From contig CM076144.1 in the NCBI GenBank assembly GCA_038025085.1, positions 14,787,501-14,851,500 on the forward strand: a stretch of DNA of 64,000 bases, in the 5' to 3' direction. A program made the position numbers and the translations under genes. Positions 1 to 12,705 of this stretch are shown in pieces; position 1 is the stretch's first letter, and every line of letters begins with the position of its first letter. The stretch is from Tetragonia tetragonoides. Its lineage: Eukaryota > Streptophyta > Magnoliopsida > Caryophyllales > Aizoaceae. The notes below the pieces were generated by a model. It searched no databases and was not told the DNA's origin. It saw only the letters and a program-made list of their open reading frames with translations.

Positions 1-1902
1 TCTTCAAAAAGAAATAGCCACAATACAATCAAATGCTTACCTGCACTTTTTCCATGCTCCAATACTGTAAAAGTATTTTGAAATCTGGACCTGGTACTCT
101 TTTGGTTCGATGTTCCCATCTTTCTTCATTGTTCACATATTTGTAGAAGTGTTGCTCTTTAATTTGACATTTAAAACCCCTCCAAGAAGCAGCAATTGTT
201 GCTAACACCCATTTCTTTGCAATAGGAGGAAGTATGTACTTTCTCTATAGTCGTCGATGTAATTGCATTAGCATTCAAATCAATCAACAAAAGACATAAC
301 CAGTGAACCATTATTATAAACTTACATTGATATATTCCCACATCCTATCTTTGTCTGGGACATTATGCCAGCTTGTATATGTTAAGGGTGCCCAAGAGTG
401 ATTGGTAGCTATTGTTCCCAAAAATAAACTAAACTTGCCGACTTCTTTTTCAGGTCCAATAGGTTCATTCACTGCATTGAAGAAGATAGCTACACGCTCT
501 TCCAAAGTACGTTCATGTATGTCAAGTAATTCTGTTGGCCCTTTATACTTTTTATTAACAGGTGCTATCATCCATAATATACGTAATTGTTACAAGTAAT
601 GAGAAAGAAATTAAATTAAAAACATAAATATATATAGAGAAAGTGTATTCATACTCTTAGTTATCATGGATTCATCTTCATCATCAACTCCTTCAGTCTC
701 TTGGTTTCTTGGATCATCATGACTTTCTCTTTGATTCTCTTGTATCACAACTAAATCATTTTGACGCCTAGATCTTCTAAGTCCTTCTCCAAGTAACCCC
801 TCCTGTTGCATTTTTATGAACTCATCCATTGACATTGATGGACATGATGATTGTTTACTCTTCCCATTGCACTTTACCTTGAAAACATAAATTTTGGTCA
901 ACACATCACTAACAACAATAGCACTATTGTAGCAGCAACACTGCACCAGCAGCAGTGCATTTCTAGCAGTGCACCAGCAGTAGTGCACAAGCAGCAGTGC
1001 AGCACTGCACAAGCAGCACAAGCAGCACCAGCACCAGTGCAGCACTGCACAAGCATCATCACTACTGCAGTAGCAGCATCATATCTACACTAGTGCACAT
1101 CAACAATGAAAGAAATGAGACAACAATTTTTGGCAAAAAACAAAGCAGCATTAATAAAAACAACAGGGCAGCAGCAACAACTTGTATGTCATTACCTTCT
1201 TTGAGGATGTTGAACTCATTGTACCTTTCCTTCTTGGTTTTTCACTGCAGTCACTTAAGTCTTCGTCATTCAATTCATCATCTAGAGGCAAGTATTCTTT
1301 ATCCAGCTCAGGAACGTCCCTAACCACTTCCTTCTCTTTAATCAATGGAGATTTGTGTCTATCTATAAACTGATCAGCCAATTTGGATAAACCCAACTCT
1401 TTGAGTCTAGCAGCATTCTTCTCGATTGTCTTCAGCCTTTGTAATTCATACTCTTGCACCGATGGAGATCTGCTTGTTTTGTTTCCCATTTGATCAGCGT
1501 TCTTAGGTAAACCCAAGTCATTGAATGTAGTAGCAGTATTTTGGATCATCTGGTTCTTTTCAGGTTCATTTACTGCAACTGTTTGATTTCTCCATTTGTT
1601 GTTCCCATTTCATCAACCTCCTTAGGTAAACCGAACTCTTTAAGTGTAGTAGCATTCTTTTGGATTGTCTGGCTCTTTTCAGCTTCATACTCTATAATCT
1701 TTGGAGGTCTCCATTCCTTTGAAATTGATGCTCTTGTTCTCTTTCCCATTTGATCAGATAACTCCTTCAATTTGGCAACATTATTTTCCTTTTTGATTCT
1801 TGCGATCTTTTCTAGTTGATACGGTGCCATTGTTGGAAGTCTCTTTGGAACTCCTTCAGCTTCAGAATCCTTGGAAATTGATGCTCTTGTTCTCTTTGAC
1901 AT
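1..1902 (-). pseudogene. CACTA-associated plant transposase-domain (Ptta/En/Spm) protein, multi-exon, decayed
   Basis: Reading starts at ATG 1902 (MSKRTRASISK). The first part holds three to four diverged copies of a roughly 37-residue unit with core KNAxxLKELGLxK followed by a basic stretch (MGKRTRAS or MGNKTSRS). Between copies two and three the frame shifts by one base near 1570, where repeat 2 runs into a stop while repeat 3 continues in another frame. Downstream pieces at about 660-890, 314-571 and 1-235 encode the conserved transposase-associated domain (SWRGFKCQIKEQHF, WAPLTYTSWHNVPDKDRMWE), the latter ending at a good GT donor (gtaagc) near the window start. The reading frame is broken at least once, so I call it a pseudogene; some gaps are plausible introns. 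The domain is that of the plant transposase Ptta/En/Spm family. Confidence 0.7.
917..1090. repeat. AGC/GCA-rich low-complexity tract
   Basis: About 170 bp dominated by gca, agc and agt triplets with interspersed gcactgc palindromes (for example gtgcagcactgcac twice). It lies in a probable intron of the CACTA gene and yields spurious Cys/Leu-rich or Ser/Ala-rich reading frames. Confidence 0.7.
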
Positions 1903-3175
1903 TGTGTAGCACTGTATTCAATAAAAAGAGCAAGTTAGTGATATAACAAGGCAATGAAGCGGGAAAAAAAAATATCAGATTTGGTAAGTTAAGAATACTA
2001 TAAATACGCTAGAAGTGCACAAAATACAATAACCAGAATAATTAAAAAGTTAAGATCATATCAGTCAATTTATCCCAAGTATAAATAATAATAGACGTGT
2101 ATATCCAGTGCTGCAAATACAATATACATGTCTGTCAAACACAAAAACTTAACAGGGGAAAAAGAAGAACATAGAAATGAGGGGAAAGAGACAGGTTCTA
2201 ATAAAGAAATACAAAATACAATCTGGCATCTATCACCCCAATCACTCAGGCAACGGGGAATCTATAGCATGCATCCAATCCCAATCAGTATCATCAAAGT
2301 CAGAATTTTCCCAAAATCATTTTTGATACCATTTAATAATCTGACAACTTCATCATTAAACTTTATACAAATTTTTTAGCATCACTGGACACCTCTTGAA
2401 ATACGTAAATAGCCTCCTCACATGAGAAACAAACTATGAATAGTGGACACTGGACACACAACAACAAAAACGTAGAGATAAGATAACTTCTCCAGGTGCA
2501 AAACAAAAAGTGAATACTGCTAAGGAACTGGGAGCTATAGAACACTCAAAGATGCTTCTGTTAATGATGCTTTCAACAAGACTCTAACAAATTACCCAGA
2601 AAACCCTAAAACAAAATTCACCCTTTCCCTATCCCTTCTCCTAATTGCAGTTAGGGTTCCAATTATCAAAAGAAAAAAAAATTGATGCTAGGGTTCCTAA
2701 TTATACAATTTGAGAACAAATTGGCAAGTAAAAATACACAAAAATTGACAAGTATGATGCAAACAATGATACCTGAGGAATTGCTGAGACAAGAGAAGGA
2801 AGTGGGCTTCCTTGTTGATACCAAAATCGCTGAGACAACAAAAGTGGCGGTACTTGTTGATACCAAAATCGCGAGTTGGCAGTGAGAGCGAGAGAGTGTT
2901 CGCAATTAGAGACAGTTACAGTGAGAGAGAGTGTGTGAGTGACAGAGAGATGAGATTTTTTGCGAGTGAAGAAATGCCCAGAAAAACATAGTCGGTGGTG
3001 AATGGTGGTGATACAGCTTCTAGATAGAATTGCCCAGAATTGCAACTTTTTTTGTGTGAGGGCCAAGTGGAAATGAAATGTTTTTTTGTGAGGGAAATGA
3101 ATTGTTGTTTGTGAGGGAAATGAAAATTTGAAATGAATAGTAAAATTTATCCAAATTTTTAGAGGGAAGTTTTCA

Positions 3176-3382
3176 TCAAAAAGTGTTGGCTCAAATCCTT
3201 TTGTATTAATTTTAATGAAAAATATTATAATAATTGATGAATGCCAACACTTTTAAAATAAGTGTTGCCATAGATCTATACCTACTCCAACACTACTAAA
3301 AGTGTTGGCATAGTTAAGTTTTTTCAACATTTTCAAAAGTGTTGGCACAGATGTGTTGGCTCAGGTCTATTTTCTTGTAGTG
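3176..3382 (-). repeat. CACTA terminus with subterminal repeats
   Basis: The terminal sequence CACTACAAGAAAA reads inward from 3382. Within the next 210 bp the motif AGTGTTGGC and its complement occur at least six times (for example near 3181, 3245, 3262, 3287, 3298, 3340 and 3353). Such clustered subterminal motifs are typical binding arrays of CACTA transposases. Confidence 0.75.
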
Positions 3383-3454
3383 ACAACTTATTCTAATTAT
3401 TAAACTAGTTTCGCACAAACTACATATACTACTATAACGTAGTAGATTAAGCTC

Positions 3455-3735
3455 GTTTACTTGCTTGCAATCAAATGTAATGTAATGCAATCATTTTGTA
3501 AAATAAATGTGAGGTGAAAAGTGAAAGAGTGGGAGGAGATGATGGGAGAAGTGGGGTTGATTGCATCAAACAATGCAATCACAATTGCTCAACTTTTCCT
3601 ATGTAATATTGATTACTTTGAATGATGTAATCAACCTCACTTTTCCCTCTCCTTCCTCCCCCTCCTTCATTTTCCACCTCACATTTAACCTATAAAATAA
3701 TTGCATTACAAGAATTTGATTGCAAGCAAGTAAAC
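3455..3735. mobile_element. Foldback MITE with long terminal inverted repeats
   Basis: The ends are perfect inverted copies of GTTTACTTGCTTGCAATCAA, and imperfect complementarity continues inward for about 120 bp on each side (ATGTGAGGTG, the GGGAGGAG-type purine tract, GATTACATCA). Total length is 281 bp and there is no coding capacity. I see no convincing target-site duplication, so the superfamily is not assigned. It sits between the CACTA end and the chitinase remnant. Confidence 0.75.
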
Positions 3736-3759
3736 ACCACCGTAGAGTTATATAAGCTC

Positions 3760-4162
3760 CTAGATGATGGACCAAAACCCAACACCATTGCTCCCAAAAG
3801 GGCGTTGATTATAGCATTAAGGATTTTTGCCAACGTCAATCCCAAAGATGCCACAGTATCTCTTGTAAAATTCAATTCGATGTATAACTCGATCATTTGG
3901 TCCTCCATGACCTTATTCAAGACCACCGTTAATGATGTTAGTTATCACACCATATCCCGGAACTCGACCAACCTCTTTGTCTTTAGAAGTTGGTATCCAT
4001 TGATCGGTTATAACGTCGTGGCAAGATGGTTTAGGTGATTGTGCGGTTATCCAAAACCATATTACTGTCTTGAAGGAGATAACTGGATCGGTATCTACTA
4101 GTTCCGGTTTGTTTAGGAGGTCTAAGGATAAGGCGTCTCCTGCTTGTCCATAATTGAAATTG
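3760..4162 (-). pseudogene. GH19 chitinase, last exon (copy A), with premature stops
   Basis: Translation from 4162 gives a chitinase GH19 C-terminal half: [62 protein letters not shown], then RVIHRIEFYKRYCGI and CYNQRPFG before a stop at 3760-3762. These match the conserved NYNYGPAG, AxWFWMT and NGGLECG blocks. The Cys codon after GGLE is TAA, and a second TAA precedes CYNQRPFG, so the exon cannot make the full domain. A splice acceptor (gacag) precedes it. Its upstream exon is probably the one at 17991-18134, now about 13.8 kb away. The enzyme family cleaves chitin in plant defence; this copy is inferred dead. Confidence 0.85.
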
Positions 4163-4370
4163 CTGTCATATTTTATGACGAATAAAGCACATGAGTTAGT
4201 AAAAATTAATTATGTGTTTTGTAAGTGTGGTATAACTTTTATTTAATGGAATTCTCTTCCCCTTCAAAAAAATAAAATAAAATTGCTTGCTTAAATTTAA
4301 TTTTATACTTTTGGATTTATGGAAGGAGCTTATTTCTGTTATCGATTTTCACTACTTAATCATGAATTAG

Positions 4371-6622
<2,252 letters not shown>

Positions 6623-6991
6623 TATATACATATAACTGGGTCCTTATTCGTGTGGTGCCGACACGTGGGACGCCACGTAGGCGAGCCACGTCGTGTGGTC
6701 ATGACACGTAGACGCTACATGTAGAAAACTTTGTCACATAGTTTTAGTTGTGTGGTATAAAACGAGCAGGATGTATAAATGGTTAGTGCAAATATACTGT
6801 TAATGCGAATGAGTTTATTCATTTTTTTTTCCTTAATTGAATTACATATTAAATTTAGTATACATATATTGTTTTTATTCTCTATCTAAATTAAGGTGGT
6901 ATAAAAATATCATATTCAAGAATTAGCATGCATCTGATGATTAGAAATCTTTGAAGAAAAATGTATTTTATCAATAATAATACTAATAATT
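6623..6991 (+). mobile_element. Second Helitron-like tract, left part (split by the LINE)
   Basis: Starts directly after the previous CTAG terminus with a gggtcc/cacgtgggacgccacgtagg leader similar to the one near 4810-4870. Its interior (tacatatattg..ttattctctatcta, aagcatgcat) is closely similar to 16450-16560, showing that two copies of one family lie on either side of the LINE. It ends in the LINE target duplication at 6976-6991. Confidence 0.45.
6976..6991 (+). repeat. LINE target-site duplication, left copy
   Basis: aataatactaataatt, identical to 16246-16261. It fixes the left limit of the LINE insertion. Confidence 0.85.
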
Positions 6992-7352
6992 GAAACATTT
7001 GTGACCATATGCATCACCCTAGGTGAGAGAGTTGGTTTGGCTCTGAGTGTTTTAGGGCGATTTGTGATTTGCAAACCCTAACGCGAGATTCGCCATGGCT
7101 AATCCTCCAAAGAATCGTGGTAGACCTCCCAAAACTCGTAAGAATGATGCTGATACTCCTTCAAATCCTGATTCGATTGAACCAATTGTTGAGGGTAATG
7201 GTGCAACTGAGCCGGTGTCTGAGAAAACCCAGGCGAAGACGATTCAATCTGTTCGTGCGCCAGTAGAGCTTGGTGACTTCCTTAATCCCGCCATTAATGG
7301 TCTTGCCTGTGTTGCTGCTAAAGCTTCCGAAAGTGCAATTTCACAAGGTAAT

Positions 7353-8387
7353 AGTTGGTCCCGAGGGTGGCAACAATTAATTATGAAACTAAAACTTTTA
7401 AATGCAAAAATAAAATAAAATGAGACAAGACACAACAATATATAGTAGTTCGGTGTTACCCTACGTCCACTACCTCTTGGACCTACCCGAAGGATTTTTA
7501 ACCTGCAAAACCTTTATTAAATGTTAGTCGATTACAAGCAAAATACTATCCAAGTATTACAACCTTCGAACCTATGACTAAGGTTTAACGAGTTGACCCA
7601 CAACCCCAAATCGACCTAACAATAATGAAAGGTTACACCTTAAATAATAATCATATGAGTATCAAACTTCAACACAAGAGATAGAGAGTAATAAGAAAGT
7701 GAAGCCGCAATGCTCTTGTTGGCGGAAAGCTAGATAAATGGAACTTTGTATAATCAATTTAAGTTCCTTGAATATGAAAGTGATTCTCCTGCAAAACACA
7801 CTACGTTAGATCAATAAAAGTGTAGGCTCTTGTTTGCTTTTGAGTAGACTTGTGCGGATTTGCAAGTGTACGCTCCCACTCTTGCTTGTAGGTGCCTTGT
7901 GCTCTTTATAGCAAATTGACTCAAAGAAAAGAGCCCTTAGACACTATATCAATCAATCCCGCAAAAAGATCAGTAAGATCAATGATGCCGATAGCATAAT
8001 TGATCTTTGTCATATAAAACAAATCACACTTGCCATAATTAATAAGACAAGAATACAATACTCTAATCTTTGTACATATACATGTCCATATTCAAGATGA
8101 TACTAAAATATCCTTGCAATGTCTCGGTACAAGCATATAAGAAAAATAAACTTTACCATGCTGACAAGGGAAAGTAGAGGTAGTTGTGTTGTTTCCAAAG
8201 AAAACAAAGACCCACTAAGATATTAGCAATATAAATAATTATGGGCAAGAGATCAATCAAGATATATGTCCCAAACTATACAGACATGGTATATGAAAAC
8301 ATACAATAGAAATATCATTTAATGGAGAAACAATTATTTTTATCCTTTTTGTTTTACATCAAAATAATGAAACAAGTAAAGTCAACA
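7353..8387 (-). repeat. 3' LTR (minus orientation) of gag-only element
   Basis: Read on the minus strand it starts TGTTGACTTTACTTG and ends CCAAC followed by T where the other LTR has CA. It is nearly identical to 10432-11471, differing by scattered substitutions and short indels (a few percent by eye, not counted). Confidence 0.9.
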
Positions 8388-8402
8388 ATCTCTCCCTTTT
8401 TG
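8388..8402 (-). other. Polypurine tract before the 3' LTR
   Basis: Minus strand AAAAGGGAGAGATTG abuts the 3' LTR. A second, similar tract (AAAAAGGGGGAGAG) lies about 90 bp upstream near 8476-8490, and a third purine box follows the gag stop near 8650. Confidence 0.75.
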
Positions 8403-8652
8403 ATGTAAGACAAATAAGTACATCCTTTCCCGACTCACCTTTGACGATCATATTAACCTCGTATATATCCATTTCTCTCCCCCTTTTTGACTTACATCAA
8501 AAAGTAATAAGAGGAATAAAAGGAAATAATGTGCTAAAAAAAATTAAACAAAACGAGAAAAAATGTTGCATGAGTAAAAATGGTTAATATCTGAATTATA
8601 TGTCCTGCACATTCAAATTATAAGCTCATTAGTACTAAGAGAGGGCTCCCCC

Positions 8653-10370
8653 TCAATTCATGCATGGAGGGTGTTCTAGGTTTGGTGGCCTAGTCCCCTT
8701 AGGTACCCAAATTTGCTTTATTTTTCTATTATTAGCTAAATAACAATAATTAGCCAAAAGTCCAATTTTCATGCAATAATGACATTTATAGATCCTTTTG
8801 GGTCTAGCCGATGATGAAGAGCATTCTTTCACAAACTTGGGATTGGTTTTCTTGTTTTGAGAAACACCCGTAAAATCATTTTGAGTAGCCTCATACCCTA
8901 AACCTTCTTTTCGAAAGTAGGGTCTTTGAGACCTTAAAACCATATCCAAATTTTGTTGACCTTTAGTAAAAACTGAGGCAGCTCTTTCAAGTTGCGTAAT
9001 ACGCTCAACAAGCTTGTTTTTCTCAATTTCGGAATCACTGCTTGAGGAACCCCGCTTCCTTAAAAGTAAGGCAGTTTCATTTTTCGATTTTTCTAATTCA
9101 CTTTTTATGAAGGAGTTTTCGGATTTTAAAACTTGAAGCTCATTTTGAAGTTCCTCAACTTTTGAGGTAGAGACTCTTGTTTCATCTGCTAGTTTTCATG
9201 AGGCAACTATAAGTTTTTTTCTTAGAAAATGATAATAGCGGTGAGTTCCTTACCTCTTCTTCTAACTCATCCTCATCGGATTGTTCGTCATGATTTGCCA
9301 TGAGTGCTAGATTTACAACATTTTCTTTATCACTTGAGTCGTCATCTCCCCACGCGGCTTTGAAGGCCGTGTTGTAAGGTTTCTTGTTTTTCTCTTCTCC
9401 TCGTCTCTTAGCAAATTTCCGCTCAATCATGGGGTAATCCTTCATTACCTGACCGGGTTCCTCGCAAGCATAACATTTAACAATTCGGTTAGTATTTAAG
9501 GAAACTTTACTAGCCTCCTGCATTTGAGGAATCATCATTCCTCATTTGTTTTCCAGAATCAGCTTTGCGTAGGAGCCCTTTCACTTTCCTCAAAAGAGTT
9601 GTTATTTTCTCCAAAGTTTCCTCAATATCCGACTCTTCACTTGAGGAATCATCTTCCTCATTGTTCACTTTGAAGGCTATGTTGTCATGTTTTGAGGAAC
9701 CTACATTACTAGAACCACGTAAGCGGATCTCATGTGTCATAAGTTTTCCTAATAAATTATCAAGCCCTAAAGTTTTAAGGTTTTGAGCTTCCTCAATTGC
9801 AGTCACTTTGGGTTGCCAAGTTTGAGGTAAGCATCTCAAAATTTTGCGGACCATCTCCTCATTTGTGTATGTCTTGCCAAGCGAACGGAGGTTGTTTGTG
9901 ATCTCGGTGAAGCGCGTGAACATGTCCTTGATGGTTTTAGATTCATTCATTTCAAATAGTTCATACTCATGGACAAGCATATTGATTTTGGTCTCCTTTA
10001 CTTGACCTGTTCCTTCATATGTGACCACCAATTTCTCCCATATCTCCTTGGCCGATTCACAAGCTGAAACACGATTATACTCATTAGCATGAAGACCATT
10101 ACAAATAAAGTTCATAGCACGAGAATTTGTTGTCAAACGTTCAAAATCAGTAGGAGTAAATTCATTGGGTTCCTTGGGAACACTTGCACCACTACAATCA
10201 GTTTTCATGGGAACAAAGGGTCCATTTATAACAATATTCCATAGTTCAAAGTCTTCAGATTGCAAATATAATTTCATGCGATTTTTCCAAAAAGAAAAGT
10301 TAGAGCCACAAAACAATGGAGATCTATGTTTTGAATAACCTTCACCGCGAAGGATACTCGATGTTGCCAT
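8653..10370 (-). pseudogene. Copia gag polyprotein, frameshifted, no pol
   Basis: ATG 10370 starts MATSSILRGEGYSKHRSP, then the DUF4219/UBN2 gag core (FSFWKNRMKLYLQSED, AKEIWEKLVVTYEGTGQVKE, FTRFTEITNNLRSLGKTYTNE, RKILRCLPQTWQPKVTAI). Near 9510-9538 the frame shifts. The next part has a degenerate CCHC knuckle (CYACEEPGQVMKDY; His and last Cys lost) and an acidic tail. From about 9180 a predicted coiled coil follows (EELQNELQVLKSENSFIKSE, IEKNKLVERITQLERA), then a second degenerate knuckle (CHYCMKIGLLANYC) and a stop at 8653-8655. The stop codon is part of a purine box, as if everything from gag to the 3' end had been deleted cleanly. Gag would form the particle. Confidence 0.8.
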
Positions 10371-10417
10371 GATCTTTTCCTATAGACGGTTAAGTCTAAA
10401 TGCAAAGTAAAGGACCC

Positions 10418-10429
10418 GCTCTAATACCA
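10418..10429 (-). other. Primer binding site, initiator tRNA-Met type
   Basis: Minus strand TGGTATTAGAGC, two bases after the 5' LTR end. It differs by one base from the canonical TGGTATCAGAGC of copia elements primed by initiator tRNA-Met. Confidence 0.85.
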
Positions 10430-10431
10430 AT

Positions 10432-11471
10432 TGTTGGTCCCGAGGGTGGCAACAATTAATTATGAAACTAAAACTTTTAAATGCAAAAATAAAATAAAAT
10501 GAGACAAGAAACAACGATATATAGTGGTTCGGTGTTACCCTACGTCCACTACCTGCGGGACCTACCCGAAGGATTTTTAACCTGCAAAACCTTTATTAAA
10601 TGTTAGTCGATTACAAGAATAATACTACCTAAGTATTACAACCTTCTAAGTCAACCTATGACTAACAATTAACGAGTTGACCCACAACCCCAAATCGACC
10701 TAACAATAATGAAAGGTTACACCTTAAATAATAATCATATGAGTATCAAACTTCAACACAAGAGATAGAGAGTAATAAGAAAGTGAAGCCCCAATTCTCT
10801 TGTTGGCGGAGAGCTAGATAAATGGAACTTTGTATAATCAATTTATGTTCCTTGAATATGAAAGTGATTGTCCTACAAAACACACTACGTTAGATCAATA
10901 AAAGTGTAGGCTCTTGTTTGCTTTTGAGTAGACTTGTGCGGATTTGCAAGTGTACTCTCCCACTCTTACTTGTAGGTGCCTTGTGCTCTTTATAGCAAAT
11001 TGACTCAAAGAAAAGAGCCCTTAGACACTATATCAATCAATCCCGTAAAAAGATCAGTAAGATCAATGATGCCAGTAGCATAATTGATCTTTGTCATATA
11101 AAACAAATCACACTTGACATAATTAATAAGATAAGAATATAATACTCTAATCTTTGTACATATACATGTCCATATTCAAGATGATACTAAAATATCCTTG
11201 CAATGTCTCGGTACAAGCATATAAGAAAAATAAAGTTTACCATGCTGACAAGGGAAAGTATAGGTAGTTGTATTGTTTCCAAAGAAAACAAAGACCCACT
11301 AAGATATTAGCAATATAAATAATTATGGGCAAGAGATCAATCAAGATATATGTCCCAAACTATACAGACATGGTATATGAAAACATACAATAGAAATATC
11401 ATTTAATGGAGAAACAATTATTTTTATCCTTTTTGTTTTACATCAAAATAATGAAACAAGTAAAGTCAACA
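10432..11471 (-). repeat. 5' LTR (minus orientation) of gag-only element
   Basis: Begins TGTTGACTT and ends CCAACA on the minus strand, immediately before the primer binding site. It would hold the promoter for minus-strand transcription of gag. Confidence 0.9.
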
Positions 11472-12705
11472 ATAATGATGTTAATGTGCTTAATCTCCCT
11501 GTTCACAATTCCATGGGTAATCTAGGGTTTATTGATACTGAGGGTACTGGGAATGGTGTTGATACTCCATTGCCTGCTTCTACGCCTGCTATGCATGATA
11601 TCCCCCATATCCCTACAACTGATTCGTGGAAATCTAGGCTAAATTTTGGTGATAAATCAAAAGGCACGTCTCTTGATTTTGTACCCCAATCTGGGAATGC
11701 TGATATTGTGGAAATCCTTGAGGAGGATATTGGTGATGAATTACAGTACTGGGAAAACACCCTGGTTGGATGTGTGATAGGATCCCAACCTAAGATAGAC
11801 ATGATGCAAGCCTATATTGAGAAATCCTGGAATCATGTAAGAACTCCCCAAGTTCTTTATTATAGAAGGGGCTGGTATTTTTTTAGATTTGAATCTTCCA
11901 TTGATAGGGATATGGTGCTTAATGGAGGACCTTGGAGCATGGGGAATTTTTCTCTGATTCTAAAACACTAGTTTCCTAATTTCTGCACTGAAATTGATGT
12001 GCTGTGTAAGGTTCCAGTCTGGGTTTTGTTGCACCAACTGGACCTTATTTTTGGACTCAGATGGCGTTAAGTAAAATCACCAGCAAGGTAGGTAAGCCTC
12101 TCTTTTGCTGACCAAATCACCACAAACAAAGACAAAATAGCTTTTGCTAGGGTTTTGGTTGAAGTAGATGTTTCCCAAAACTTTGCCTACTGAATTGCAA
12201 CTGGTAACTCCATACTGTGGATCTCTCACACAAAGGGTGGAATATGAATGGGTCCCATTCTTCTACCATGTTTATAAGAAACTAGGGCATACAACAAAGA
12301 AATGTAGAATGCAAAAGAAGAAAAAGGGTCCCGAGCTTATGCCTGGTCATGGAGAGGAGAGGATAAGGGGCCAATCATTGAGAGTAGTGTGGAAGACAGT
12401 TCAAAGGCTGAGACTGCCTTAGAAGAAGTCCCTGCAGCTGCTTTAGAGGTCAACTCTACAAGTTCTACTAGTGATAAGATAAGTGATTATGGGTTCACCC
12501 CAGTTACTAGGAGGAGAAGTGGGAAGGATCATATAACCAAGGAGAAGGGGTTTCCTACTACTATAATTAATAGCTTTGATGCTATTAAACTTGCTGAGAC
12601 TGTTGTTTATGATGTGGATCATGATGGTAACATTGTGATTATTGAGGGACCTGGCAAAGAACCTGCTGGTATTGGAGAAGGGGGTGATCCCCTGCTTTCC
12701 AATAA

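Larger units (their letters stand above)
1..3382 (-). mobile_element. CACTA (En/Spm) transposon, right-hand part; other end lies before the window
   Basis: On the minus strand the element begins at 3382 with CACTACAAGAAAA, the classic terminal inverted repeat of plant CACTA elements. Just inside lie several copies, in both orientations, of a short subterminal motif (AAAGTGTTGGC), as expected for transposase binding repeats of this superfamily. A decayed transposon gene follows on the same strand. The 3-bp target duplication next to the terminus may be aca, but the partner end is outside the window so it cannot be tested. I see no TNPD-type transposase, only the second, plant transposase-domain gene, so the visible part cannot say whether the element was autonomous. 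Confidence 0.8.
7353..11471 (-). mobile_element. Gag-only Ty1/copia (Sirevirus-like) LTR retrotransposon nested in LINE ORF1
   Basis: Two direct LTRs of about 1.04 kb (7353-8387 and 10432-11471) enclose a 2.0-kb interior on the minus strand. The 5-bp target duplication is gtaat (7348-7352) against ataat (11472-11476), one mutation apart. On the minus strand the tRNA-Met-type primer site follows the 5' LTR and purine tracts AAAAAGGGGGAG and AAAAAGGGAGAG precede the 3' LTR. Repeated purine tracts and a gag with coiled coil and two zinc knuckles resemble the Sirevirus lineage of copia (inference). Protease, integrase, RT and RNase H are absent, so movement would have needed a partner element. 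Confidence 0.88.

Noticed and set aside
611..1045. Cys/Leu-rich N-terminal extension of the CACTA gene frame
   Set aside because: It is a translation of the AGC-rich low-complexity tract, likely intronic; only the part below about 890 matches the gene.
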